Source: Streptomyces sp. TRM68367
GTDB taxonomy: Bacteria; Actinomycetota; Actinomycetes; Streptomycetales; Streptomycetaceae
Direction of reading: 5' to 3'
Assembly: GCF_014495685.1 (NCBI RefSeq)
Contig: NZ_JACTVI010000030.1
Location: forward strand, 20,239 to 84,238
Length of the DNA stretch: 64,000 bases
The first letter of the stretch is position 1. The number at the start of each line of letters is the position of its first letter. Shown here in pieces: positions 1-8,395 of this stretch. The position numbers and the translations under genes are program-made. A model generated the notes under the pieces. It was not told the DNA's origin. It searched no databases and saw nothing but the letters and a program-made list of their open reading frames with translations.

Positions 1-1594
1 CCTTGGCCGCCTGCGGGAGGTCACGGCACGCCTTCACGTGGGCGACCGCGTTGATCACCGTCGTACGGCTGTTGCCGCTGTCGGCAAGCAGCTTGTCCAG
101 CTCGACGGCCTGCTCGCGGGCCGGATCGGGGGACGGCGAGGCGGAGGCGCCGTGGGTGGGGGCCGTGGCGGAGACGGGCTTGTTCTCGCTGCCCTTGTCG
201 CCACCGCCGCCGGCCAGCATGGCGCCCGCGCCGACGCCGAGCACGGCGATGACGACACCGACGGCCGCGAGCAGCGGCACCCGCTTGCCGGTACGGCCAC
301 CGCGGCGGCCCCGGCCGCCGTCGTGGCCGGGGCCCTGCGGGGCGTAGGCGGGCTGGGCGGCGGCGTACGGGGGCTGCGGCTGGTGGTGCGGCTGCGAGAA
401 GAGGGGCAGCTGCTGGGTGGCGGCGGCCGGGCTCTCGCCGCCCGGCTCGCTGCGGAAGAGGTTGTCGAACTCGGACGGCGGCTGCCGGTCCTCGCCCCCG
501 CCGGGCCGGACACCGTACGGCCCCGCGCCGGCGCCGGGCCCGCCGGCCACGGGCGGTATGTACTGCGTGGCCTGGGCGTCGGGGCCGGCGGCGGGCGGCA
601 TGGGCCCGGCACTCCCGCCGGCGGGCGGCAGCGGCCCGGCGCCCGGGGCACCGGCGTCGGGGCGGCGGACCAGGCCCAGGGACCGGGTTCGCTCGGGGTC
701 GTGCCCCGCCGGATCGTGCCCGGCCGCCCCGGCCGGCTGCTCCGGAGGCAGCGCCCCCGGCGTCACCGGCGGTATGTACTGGGTCGCCCCCTCGTCGCCG
801 CCCTGAGCGGGAACGGGCGGCAGATACTGCGTGGCCCCCTCGGGCGTCGTGGCACCCGCGGGGACTACGCCCGGCGGCAGGTACTGGGTGGCACCCTCGG
901 CGGCGGGCGGCAGCGGCGCGCCGCCGGGAGCCTGAGCGCCGTACCCGTCGGCACCGTGCTGCGCCTGCGGCCCGTTCAGTGCCCCGGCGGGCGGCATCGG
1001 CGACCCGAACGCGCCGCCCCCGCCGTACGCCTCGGCCCCCGCGGGCGGCAGCGGCGCCGCACCCCCGCCCGCAAGCCCACCGTCGCCGTACGGCGCCTGC
1101 GCGCCCGGCATCGGGACGTGCCCGCCCGGCACGGAACCCGGTCCTCCGGGCATCGGGGCGTGGGCGCCCGGCCCGGGATCGTGCGCCCCCTGCGCTCCCT
1201 CGGGCGGCAGCGGTCCGGCCCCCGGCTGCGGCGTCCCCCACGCAGCGTGGGCCGGCGGCTGGGACTGCTCCTGCGCTTCCCACGTCTGCTCCGGCGAGGC
1301 CGGCCAGTTCTGGCCCGGCTGCGGGGCCGGGGACTCCTGCTGCGGCTGCTGCTGGTCCGGGCCCCACGGCTGACCCCAGGCCTGGCCCCCCGCCGGAGCC
1401 TGTCCGGTCGGCTGGGGGGCGGCATGGCGGCCACCGGAACCACCGGGACCACCAGGACCGCCGTGACCGCCGCTCTGGCCGCCGGAACCGCCCGTCCTAC
1501 CCGGCAGCAGGGGCTCGCCGCCGTCGGAGGGCAGCACGATGCCTTCGCGCGCGGGGCGCGCCGAGGGCTCCTCGCCCTGTCCACTCTGCGTCAC
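1..1594 (-). CDS. Pro/Gly/Gln-rich single-pass membrane protein, C-terminus beyond window
   Basis: The frame is open from a GTG at 1594 (preceded by AGGAG at good spacing) to the left edge, so 531 codons are visible and the C-terminus is missing. About 430 residues are low-complexity Pro, Gly, Gln and Ala and contain four copies of a QY(L/I)PP motif near residues 236, 256, 273 and 345. A hydrophobic segment at about 435-458 follows a basic stretch, so the Pro-rich part is probably cytoplasmic and the remainder outside. After it comes a Gly/Ser linker and the start of an alpha-helical domain with a Cys. I do not recognise the function. Proteins of this shape are common in Streptomyces and are usually annotated only as membrane proteins. 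It is divergent from nothing and lies downstream of the regulator at 1759-3144. Confidence 0.8.
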   Translation of the reverse strand, partial: MTQSGQGEEPSARPAREGIVLPSDGGEPLLPGRTGGSGGQSGGHGGPGGPGGSGGRHAAPQPTGQAPAGGQAWGQPWGPDQQQPQQESPAPQPGQNWPASPEQTWEAQEQSQPPAHAAWGTPQPGAGPLPPEGAQGAHDPGPGAHAPMPGGPGSVPGGHVPMPGAQAPYGDGGLAGGGAAPLPPAGAEAYGGGGAFGSPMPPAGALNGPQAQHGADGYGAQAPGGAPLPPAAEGATQYLPPGVVPAGATTPEGATQYLPPVPAQGGDEGATQYIPPVTPGALPPEQPAGAAGHDPAGHDPERTRSLGLVRRPDAGAPGAGPLPPAGGSAGPMPPAAGPDAQATQYIPPVAGGPGAGAGPYGVRPGGGEDRQPPSEFDNLFRSEPGGESPAAATQQLPLFSQPHHQPQPPYAAAQPAYAPQGPGHDGGRGRRGGRTGKRVPLLAAVGVVIAVLGVGAGAMLAGGGGDKGSENKPVSATAPTHGASASPSPDPAREQAVELDKLLADSGNSRTTVINAVAHVKACRDLPQAAK

Positions 1595-1758
1595 CGGGAC
1601 TCCTACTAATGGGGGACCTTGTGAATCGTCGGGTCACGCTACCGGGTCCCCAGAGTCCCGTGCTACGCAGCTCAGGGCGTCACCTCCTTCCCTGTGACCG
1701 CCCTAACAAACGGCCCTGTACGGCCACCCCGAGGCGTCAACCGCCCGTTCCGCTCCGT

Positions 1759-3144
1759 TCACGCGGCCGGCTGCAACTCCAGCCGGGCCCCGAACTCCCG
1801 TACCACGGCCTCCTCCCGGTACGGCTCCAGCCGCTGCTGGAAGTCCTCCAGGTACTCGGCGCCCCGGTTGGAACGGAGCCCGTCGAGCAGCTCGACGGCC
1901 TTCAGCCCCGTCGCGCAGGCCTGTTCGATCTCCCGCTGCTGCACCTGCGCGGTGGCCAGCAGCACATAGCCGATGGCCCGCCTGCGCGCCCGCCTCTCGG
2001 GATGCCCGGCGAGCGACTCCCGTGCCCGCCGGGCCGCCGCCTCGGCCTGCCCGAGGTCCCGGTGGCAGTGCGCCAACTCATCGGCGAGATACGCCTCGTC
2101 GAAGTGTGCGATCCACGCCGGGTCGTCCCCGGAGTCCGGGTCGGTCGCCTCCAGGGCGTGCACCGCGCGCCCGGCCGCCGTCTGTGCGGAGCGCGCGTCG
2201 CCCATCAGGGCGTGCCCCCGCGCCTCCGCCGCGTGGAACATCGACTCCGCGCGCGGTGTCACGCGCCCCCGCGCGCCCTCCTGCGCCGCGCGCGCCAACT
2301 GCGCGATCTCACGCGGGTTTCCGAGCTGTGCGGCGAGGTGGCTCATGGAGGCCGCGAGGACATACCCGCCGTATCCGCGGTCACCCGCCGCCTGCGCCAG
2401 CCTGAGGGCCTGGATGTAGTAGCGCTGGGCCAGCCCCGGCTGGCCGGTGTCGACGGCCATGTACCCGGCGAGTTCGGTCAGCCGGGCCACCGCGGCGAAC
2501 AGGTCACGCCCCACCGCCTCCCGGTACGACCCTGCCAGCAGCCCGGAGACGACGCTGTTGAGGTAGTGCACGACGACCGGGCGCACATGCCCGCTGCCGT
2601 ACTGGTGGTCGAGGTCCACCAGCGCCTGCGTCATGGCCCGCACGGCCGCCACGTCGGACTGCCCGACCCGCGGCCCGGCCGAGCGCGCCACCTGTGCGTC
2701 CGCTGTGGAGATCAGCCAGTCGCGGCTGGGCTCGACCAGCGCGGACGCGGCGACGGACGAGCCGGACAGGAAGTCCCGCCGCCCCACGTCGCTGCGCCAC
2801 AGCTCACACACCTGCTCGATGGCCCCCAGTACCGTCGGCGAGAACTGGAGCCCGACTCCCGACGCGAGGTTCTTGCCGTTGGCCATGCCGATCTCGTCGA
2901 TCGTGACCGTGCGGCCCAGCTTGCGGCCGAGCGCCTCGGCGATGATCGCCGGGGCCCGTCCCCGCGGCTGCTGTCCGCGCAGCCAGCGGGCCACGGACGT
3001 CTTGTCGTACCGCAGGTCGAGGCCGTGCTCGGCGCCGCACATGTTGACCCGGCGGGCGAGCCCCGCGTTCGAGCAACCCGCTTCCTGGATGAGCGCCTGC
3101 AGCCGTTCGTTCGGCTGCCGCGCGACGAGAGGCCTTGCGGCCAT
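1759..3144 (-). CDS. NsdA/MmyB-like helix-turn-helix regulator with TPR-like helical domain
   Basis: A 461-residue protein. The N-terminal 75 residues carry an XRE-like helix-turn-helix (PNERLQALIQEAG, then SNAGLARRVN and SVARWLRGQQP). Residues from about 130 are Ala/Arg-rich helical pairs typical of tetratricopeptide repeats. This architecture is that of NsdA-type regulators of Streptomyces development and antibiotic production and related regulators; which paralogue it is cannot be told by eye. The ATG at 3144 was preferred to a GTG 42 bases upstream because AGGGGG lies at correct spacing before it and the extra residues look non-coding. It is transcribed alone, divergently from the Prim-Pol-like gene, leaving about 290 bases of shared upstream region. 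Confidence 0.85.
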   Translation of the reverse strand: MAARPLVARQPNERLQALIQEAGCSNAGLARRVNMCGAEHGLDLRYDKTSVARWLRGQQPRGRAPAIIAEALGRKLGRTVTIDEIGMANGKNLASGVGLQFSPTVLGAIEQVCELWRSDVGRRDFLSGSSVAASALVEPSRDWLISTADAQVARSAGPRVGQSDVAAVRAMTQALVDLDHQYGSGHVRPVVVHYLNSVVSGLLAGSYREAVGRDLFAAVARLTELAGYMAVDTGQPGLAQRYYIQALRLAQAAGDRGYGGYVLAASMSHLAAQLGNPREIAQLARAAQEGARGRVTPRAESMFHAAEARGHALMGDARSAQTAAGRAVHALEATDPDSGDDPAWIAHFDEAYLADELAHCHRDLGQAEAAARRARESLAGHPERRARRRAIGYVLLATAQVQQREIEQACATGLKAVELLDGLRSNRGAEYLEDFQQRLEPYREEAVVREFGARLELQPAA

Positions 3145-3438
3145 GGCGTACCCCCTGCTTGACGGCTCGGGTGCCTGCCCACGCACCGAGTTGACGTGTC
3201 TTCCGCGACCGGGCCCCCCGCATGGAGCGAAAAGAACCGGCCGTGAAGATCAATGCCCCACGGACATGCCGAAAATGCGAGACATGCGAGGATTGCCGGA
3301 GTAGCGGCTCGTGCCGCCCCACACCTGGCTACCCACTCCAGCGGCAGATCCTCCTGCGCGCCCCCGCACATGCACCCATGCGCCCCGGCCAGGGATTCGA
3401 TGCTCCTCCCCCGCGCACGCGGGCGGGCGTAACTCCTG

Positions 3439-4116
3439 GTGACGCCCAGAGTTGTGTTCATCGTGGAAGAGACGATCGCGGGCACCGACGCCGCTCAGAT
3501 CCCGAAGCAGCGCGGGGAATCGCTGCTGGAGACCGCCGTTCGCTATGCCGAGGAACGGCACTGGGACGTGTTCCCCGGCACCTGGCTGGAAGCCGTCGAC
3601 GGGGAGCACCGCTGTTCGTGCGGTGACGCCGTGTGCCCCGCGCCGGGGTCGCACCCGGCGCGTGCGGACTGGGCGACGCAGGCGACGGGCAGTGCGACGG
3701 TTGCGCGCCGGATGTGGCAGAAGCAGCCGACGGCGTCGATTCTGCTGCCCACCGGGCGTACGTTCGATGCAATTTCCGTGCCGGAGACGGCCGGGTTTCT
3801 GGCGCTCGCGCGGATGGAGCGGATGGAACTCACACTGGGGCCGGTGACGTTGACGCCGGATCGGCGGATGGAGTTCTTCGTGTTGCCCGGGGCTTCGGTG
3901 AAGGTGCCGGATCTGGTGCGCAAGTTGGGGTGGTCGGTGGCGTCGTTGGATCTTGCCGTGTTGGGGGAGGGGGCGTATGTGGCTGCGCCGCCTACGCGGT
4001 TCGGGTCTCGGGGGGCTGTGCAGTGGGCGTGTCGGCCTACGCCGGCGAATCGGTGGTTGCCGGATGCGGAGGAGTTGATCTCGCCGTTGGCTTATGCGTG
4101 CGGCAGGGATCGGTAG
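3439..4116 (+). CDS. Bifunctional primase/polymerase (Prim-Pol) N-terminal domain-like protein
   Basis: A protein of 225 residues from the GTG at 3439, or 217 from the GTG at 3463; neither has a strong ribosome site and the second (beginning V-EETIAG) matches what I remember of relatives. It contains a CSCGDAVCPAPGSHP segment and a W-ATQATGSA-region typical of the Prim-Pol domain found at the N-terminus of phage and plasmid primases. It stands alone without a helicase domain, and the acidic catalytic motif of true Prim-Pols is not obvious. Stand-alone copies are widespread in Streptomyces chromosomes and their role is unknown. Its last third switches to codons with more T and G than its neighbours. 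Confidence 0.75.
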   Translation: MTPRVVFIVEETIAGTDAAQIPKQRGESLLETAVRYAEERHWDVFPGTWLEAVDGEHRCSCGDAVCPAPGSHPARADWATQATGSATVARRMWQKQPTASILLPTGRTFDAISVPETAGFLALARMERMELTLGPVTLTPDRRMEFFVLPGASVKVPDLVRKLGWSVASLDLAVLGEGAYVAAPPTRFGSRGAVQWACRPTPANRWLPDAEELISPLAYACGRDR

Positions 4117-4127
4117 CGGTTCGCAAA

Positions 4128-4240
4128 CCCGGTCCGCCCGGTTGGGGTTCGTTGGCGCGTGCGGGTTGTGTGTGGCTTGTCGCGCCCACGCGGCGGAGCC
4201 GCATATCGATACAGCCCCGCGCCCGTTTGAGGCGCGAAGC
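4128..4240. repeat. Interspersed intergenic repeat, copy 1
   Basis: The spacer between the Prim-Pol-like gene and the ABC transporter contains GTGGCTTGTCGCGC at 4172-4185 and, about 30 bases later, a CCCCGCGCCC block. The same two blocks occur in the same order in the spacer at 37335-37363. From memory this resembles a short sequence family found many times between genes in Streptomyces. No open frame or ribosome site is convincing here. Confidence 0.5.
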
Positions 4241-4274
4241 TCCCCCGTAGGGTTCATGGTGACCGGAGGGAGAT

Positions 4275-5051
4275 GTGGTGGGTTCTAGTGCCGTACGCGT
4301 TCGGGGGCTCTGGAAGCGGTTCGGGCAGCAGGTGGCTGTTGCCGGGATTGATCTGGAGTTGCCTGCGGGCAAGTTCATCGGGCTTGTGGGGCCCAACGGG
4401 GCCGGGAAGACCACCACGTTGTCGATGGTGACCGGGCTGCTCAGGCCGGACGAGGGGTCCGTGGAGGTAGTCGGGCACGACGTGTGGCGCGATCCGGTGG
4501 AGGTGAAGGCGCGGATCGGGGTGCTGCCGGAGGGGCTGCGGCTGTTCGAGCGGCTGTCGGGGCGGGAGTTGCTGGGGTACTCGGGGCGGTTGCGGGGGCT
4601 GCCCGGTGCCGAGGTCGACAAGCGGGCCACGCAACTGCTCGACATCCTCGACCTGGCCGGCGCCCAGCACAAGCTGGTCGTCGACTACTCGACGGGTATG
4701 CGCAAGAAGATCGGGCTCGCGACCGCGCTCCTCCACAATCCCGAAGTGCTTTTCCTCGACGAGCCGTTCGAGGGCGTCGACCCGGTGTCCGCGCAGACCA
4801 TCCGGGGCGTCCTGGAGCGGTACACGGCGTCGGGCGCCACGGTCGTCTTCTCCTCCCATGTGATGGAACTGGTCGAGTCGCTGTGCGACTGGGTGGCGGT
4901 GATGGCCGCCGGCCGCATCCGCGCCCACGGTCCGCTCGAGGAGGTGCGCGGGGACGCGCCCTCCCTGCAGCGGGCGTTCCTCGAACTGGTCGGCGCGGGC
5001 GCCCGCGACACCGGGTCCGACCTGGACTGGCTGGGCGGCAGGGCCCGGTGA
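4275..5051 (+). CDS. ABC transporter ATP-binding protein
   Basis: A 258-residue ATPase subunit. Walker A GPNGAGKT is at 39-46, the signature YSTGM at 138-142 and Walker B VLFLDEP at 158-164, followed by the D-loop and the H-loop in SSHVMEL. The full set implies an active ATPase of the exporter (ABC-2/CcmA-like) type. The GTG start at 4275 follows GGAGGGA. Its stop codon overlaps the start of the membrane subunit at 5048, so the two are translationally coupled and form one transporter. The substrate cannot be inferred from sequence. Confidence 0.93.
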   Translation: MVGSSAVRVRGLWKRFGQQVAVAGIDLELPAGKFIGLVGPNGAGKTTTLSMVTGLLRPDEGSVEVVGHDVWRDPVEVKARIGVLPEGLRLFERLSGRELLGYSGRLRGLPGAEVDKRATQLLDILDLAGAQHKLVVDYSTGMRKKIGLATALLHNPEVLFLDEPFEGVDPVSAQTIRGVLERYTASGATVVFSSHVMELVESLCDWVAVMAAGRIRAHGPLEEVRGDAPSLQRAFLELVGAGARDTGSDLDWLGGRAR

Positions 5052-6640
5052 GCGCCCCCACGATCACGCCGGTCGTCGTACGGCTGAAGCTGTCGCTGCT
5101 GCGGAACGGACTACGGCAGTCCGGGGGCCGGCGAGCCGTCTACATCGTGTCGGCCGTCGTGGCACTGCTGTTCGCGGTGTTGCAGACACTCGGGATGATC
5201 CTGCTGCGCGGTCAGCCGCACGTGGAGTCGCTGATCCTGCTGCTGGTGGCGGTGCTCGGGCTGGGCTGGGCGGTGATGCCGCTGTTCTTCCCCAGCGGCG
5301 ACGAGACCCTGGACCCCACGCGGCTGGTGATGCTGCCGCTCCGGCCCCAGCCGCTGGTGCGGGCGCTGCTCGCGGCCTCCCTGGTCGGCATCGGGCCGCT
5401 GTTCACGCTGTGCCTGCTCGCCGGTTCCGTGATCACCGTCGCGGACGGCGGGGCGGCATTCGCCGTCGGCGTACTCGGTGCGGCGCTGGGGCTGCTGGTG
5501 TGCGTGGCCCTCGCGCGGACCGTGGCCGCCGCCAACGTACGGCTGCTGACCAGCCGCAAGGGGCGGGACCTCGCGGTGCTGAGCGGGCTGGTCATCGCGG
5601 TCGGGGCGCAGGTGGTCAACTTCGGTGCGCAGCGGCTCGGTGCGTCCGGGCTCGCCGAACTGGACCCGGTCGGTGCCGTCCTGCAGTGGGTGCCGCCCGC
5701 GTCGGCGATCGGCGCGGTGCACGCGGCGAGCGAGGGGTCGTACGGGATCGCCCTCGCCCAACTGGGGCTGACCGTCGCGGCGTTGGTACTGCTGCTCGCC
5801 GTGTGGTCCCGGCATCTCACCAAGCTGATGACCTCGCCCGACGGATCCACGCTGCCCGCCGCCGAGTCGGCCGCCCGCGAACGCTCCTCGACCGGACTCG
5901 CCCGGCTGCTGCCGGGCGGGCGCACCGGCACCGTCATGGAGCGCAGCCTGCGATACGTGTGGCGGGACCCGAAGACCAAGGCGGCGTGGGTGACCTCCCT
6001 GGCGATCGGGCTGATCGTGCCGGTGTTCAACGCCTGGCAGGGCACCGGTTCCGTGTACTTCGCCTGCTTCGCCGCCGGGATGCTCGGCATCCAGATGTAC
6101 AACCAGTTCGGGCAGGACACCTCCGCCTTCTGGATGGTCGCGATGACCATCTCCGCCACCCGCGACGCGTACGCCGAACTGCGCGCCCGCGCCCTGGCCC
6201 TGCTGCTGATCACCCTGCCGTACGCCACCCTCGTCACCGTCCTGACCACGGCGATGCTCGGCGACTGGCCGCGGCTGCCGGAGGCGCTGGGCCTGTCCTT
6301 CGCGCTGCTCGGCGCGATGCTGGCCACCGGCGCGTGGACCTCCGCCCGCTTCCCCTACTCCATCCCGCAGGAGGGCTACAAGAACGTCGCCCCCGGCCAG
6401 ACCGGGCTCGCCTGGATCTCCATCTTCGGCGGCATGGTCGCCGCCGCCCTGCTGTGCGCGCCGGTCATCGCCCTGACGATCTGGCTGAACGTGAGCGCGG
6501 ACGGCGGTGGCCTCACCTGGCTGCTGCTGCCGGTGGGCACGGCGTACGGGGCGGCGGTCACGGCACTGGGCCTGCGCCTGGCCGCGCCGCGCACGGCGGG
6601 GCGACTGCCGGAGATCCTGACCGCGGTCAGCAAGGGGTGA
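5048..6640 (+). CDS. ABC transporter membrane subunit
   Basis: A 530-residue polytopic membrane protein. The start is the GTG at 5048 inside the GTGA overlap with the ATPase gene; upstream frame extension into that gene is an artefact. Hydrophobic segments occur in pairs near residues 25-45, 60-80, 105-155, 175-200, 230-255, then again from about 320 to the end, giving roughly 12 predicted helices in two halves joined by a soluble Ser/Arg-rich linker near 265-305. The size and arrangement fit a fused ABC-2 type permease that partners the ATPase upstream. It is followed by a strong hairpin that probably ends the operon. Confidence 0.88.
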   Translation: MSAPTITPVVVRLKLSLLRNGLRQSGGRRAVYIVSAVVALLFAVLQTLGMILLRGQPHVESLILLLVAVLGLGWAVMPLFFPSGDETLDPTRLVMLPLRPQPLVRALLAASLVGIGPLFTLCLLAGSVITVADGGAAFAVGVLGAALGLLVCVALARTVAAANVRLLTSRKGRDLAVLSGLVIAVGAQVVNFGAQRLGASGLAELDPVGAVLQWVPPASAIGAVHAASEGSYGIALAQLGLTVAALVLLLAVWSRHLTKLMTSPDGSTLPAAESAARERSSTGLARLLPGGRTGTVMERSLRYVWRDPKTKAAWVTSLAIGLIVPVFNAWQGTGSVYFACFAAGMLGIQMYNQFGQDTSAFWMVAMTISATRDAYAELRARALALLLITLPYATLVTVLTTAMLGDWPRLPEALGLSFALLGAMLATGAWTSARFPYSIPQEGYKNVAPGQTGLAWISIFGGMVAAALLCAPVIALTIWLNVSADGGGLTWLLLPVGTAYGAAVTALGLRLAAPRTAGRLPEILTAVSKG

Positions 6641-6686
6641 CGGTTACCCGGCCCTCAGGGTGACGTGAGCAGGCCCTACGGCAGTT

Positions 6687-6714
6687 CCCGCCCCGGCACC
6701 TGGCGCGGGGCGGG
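6687..6714. terminator. GC-rich hairpin between convergent genes
   Basis: CCCGCCCCG at 6687-6695 pairs perfectly with CGGGGCGGG at 6706-6714 around a 10-base loop. It lies between the convergent ABC permease and alpha/beta hydrolase genes and could act for both strands. There is no T-run, as usual in Streptomyces. Confidence 0.6.
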
Positions 6715-6770
6715 GCCAAAGGGGCCGTACGGGTCGTCCGCGAGCTGCGGCGGGCGCGCGGGACGCCGCG

Positions 6771-7673
6771 TCACTCCTCCCTGAGCGTGTCCAGGAACGG
6801 TTCGATCGCCGCACGCCAGGCGTCCGGCTGGTCGTAGTGCACGAGGTGGCCGGCGTCGGCCACCTCCGCGTACTGGCCGCGGGGCAGGACGCGGACCATC
6901 TCCTGCGCCTCGGCCCGGCCCAGCTGGCCGTCGAGGCCGCGCACGACGAGGGCGGGGCAGCGGACCTGGGCCAGCTCCTCCCAGTGCGCGTCGTACACCC
7001 AGGTCTCGCGGGACCTGAGCATCTGCTCCGGCTCGAACACGGGCCGCCAGCCGTCCGGGGACTCGGCCATCACCTCGGCGTAGAACGCGCCGCGGGCCGG
7101 ATTGGGCCGCTCCACCCAGGGGTCGTCCTCGCCGAACCACTTGCGCACGTCGGCGAGCGTGGCGAACGGAACCGGCCAGGCCTTGAACCACTGGGCCCAC
7201 TCGCGTTGCGAGGCGGCGCCGAGTGCGGAGGCCCGCATGTCGCAGATGATCAGTCCGCGGACCAGGTCGGGGCGTTTGGCGGCGAGCTGCCAGGCGGTCA
7301 GCGCGCCCATGGCGTGGCCGATCAGGACGACCGGCGCGAGGCCCAGCTGTTCGAGGGCGCCCTCGGCGTCGTCGACGTAGGCACCCCGGGTGAAGGACGC
7401 TTCCGGCGGCTTGTCGCTGCGGCCGTGGCCGCGCTGGTCGAGGGCGACGGCGCGGTGCCGCTCGGAGAGCCAGCGGGCGGTGGGCGCCCAGTGCGAGGCG
7501 CGGCCCATCAGCCCGTGCAGTAACAGCACGCTCGGGAAACGTTCGCCCTCCGGGACCTGCCCGTCCCCCCGACCGACCGGGTCCGTCGCCGGATCGGTCT
7601 TCGGAGGATCGCCGAACTCCCAGGCCGCTAGGCGTACGCCGCCCGCCCCGGTCACGTCGATGCGTCGCGCCAT
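6771..7673 (-). CDS. Alpha/beta-hydrolase fold protein lacking the nucleophile serine
   Basis: A 300-residue alpha/beta-hydrolase. Visible are the oxyanion loop LLHGLMG (51-57), the strand before DQRGHGRSD (79-87), the nucleophile elbow at 119-123 and the late histidine in DAGHLVHYD. The elbow reads GHAMG instead of GHSMG: codon 7311-7313 is GCC (Ala121), so the catalytic serine is absent and ordinary esterase chemistry is not expected. The rest of the fold is undisturbed and the frame is intact. The ATG at 7673 directly follows AGGAGG with almost no spacing; a TTG six codons upstream is an alternative. It is transcribed alone, with a long unusual leader and a LexA-like box upstream. Confidence 0.85.
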   Translation of the reverse strand: MARRIDVTGAGGVRLAAWEFGDPPKTDPATDPVGRGDGQVPEGERFPSVLLLHGLMGRASHWAPTARWLSERHRAVALDQRGHGRSDKPPEASFTRGAYVDDAEGALEQLGLAPVVLIGHAMGALTAWQLAAKRPDLVRGLIICDMRASALGAASQREWAQWFKAWPVPFATLADVRKWFGEDDPWVERPNPARGAFYAEVMAESPDGWRPVFEPEQMLRSRETWVYDAHWEELAQVRCPALVVRGLDGQLGRAEAQEMVRVLPRGQYAEVADAGHLVHYDQPDAWRAAIEPFLDTLREE

Positions 7674-7723
7674 CCTCCTGGCACCCCCCAAGCTCCGCTC
7701 GGACCGCTCGCTGCCGCTGGCCG

Positions 7724-7925
7724 GTCCTGTGAACCGTGTCCTGCCTGCCGTGTCTGTTGCGTGTGCCGTTCCTTGTGCTGCGCCGTTCTGCTGCGTCTTG
7801 TGCTGTCTGGCCGTGTCGTGCCCGTGCCGCTGTGCATGCCGGCTGCTGTGTGTGGCTGTGGCCGTACTGTCCGTGCCGGCCTCTGTGCGTGCCGCTGGGC
7901 CTGCCGCCCCACCCGCAGACCACCG
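7724..7925 (-). other. T-poor, CA-rich untranslated leader or spacer upstream of the hydrolase
   Basis: For about 200 bases the minus strand contains very few T residues and is dominated by CA, GCA and GGCAC steps, so an RNA from it would be almost free of U and would form little structure. One minus frame stays open for 86 codons through it, but its Arg/Thr/Gln/His composition looks accidental. It lies directly upstream of the hydrolase start. Confidence 0.5.
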
Positions 7926-7931
7926 AACCTA

Positions 7932-7947
7932 TCGAACTAGTATTCGA
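7932..7947. promoter_or_regulatory. LexA (SOS)-box-like palindrome
   Basis: The 16-base site TCGAACTAGTATTCGA matches the actinobacterial/Bacillus SOS-box pattern TCGAAC-N4-GTTCGA at 11 of 12 defined positions, with A for G in the right half. It is 259 bases upstream of the hydrolase start on the minus strand. No other gene starts nearby on the plus strand. Confidence 0.45.
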
Positions 7948-8113
7948 AATGACTGCTTCTGCGGGCAACACCCCTCATTCGAGTGACCCCCCGCGAGGAA
8001 TGATCGCCGCCACCGAGGGGAGATCTTCAGCGGGAGGCGGACCGCTCGGGGAAAACGGTCCGAAGGGGATGACCCTGAGAGCTCGGGGCTCCGGGTCAGC
8101 ACAGGGGAGGACA

Positions 8114-8141
8114 GGCCCCGGCGCCATCTGGCGCCGGGGCC
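8114..8141. terminator. Strong 13-bp hairpin in intergenic region
   Basis: GGCCCCGGCGCCA at 8114-8126 pairs perfectly with TGGCGCCGGGGCC at 8129-8141. ACAGGG at 8101 and CCCTGT at 8144 extend it after a bulge. It lies downstream of dmdR1 on the minus strand and is the likely terminator of that gene. No other gene is visible between 8150 and 8395. Confidence 0.6.
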
Positions 8142-8395
8142 AACCCTGTCTCTACGGCACATCCTCCCGCCCCCTCCCCGGCCGGGCGCGACATCGCTGT
8201 CGACCGCGGCCAAGAGCCCTCAGGTCATATGCCTCACGCCACAGCCTCGCACGCCGACCGCCCGAGCGCTGCGCTTCAACGCACTGATTCTGAATTCGAC
8301 GTGATCACAACGCCGTCACAACTGACGCACAGTTCCACCAAGTTGACGCCATGCAAACGTAAACTGACCGGACGGCGACCCAACGGCGGCGATGG

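Noticed and set aside
3145..3438. A gene in the gap before the Prim-Pol-like gene
   Set aside because: The open frames there lack ribosome sites and recognisable sequence; the gap is a divergent promoter region.
7652..7912. 86-codon minus frame in the T-poor region
   Set aside because: Composition (Arg, Thr, Gln, His) follows the base skew and it has no ribosome site or family.
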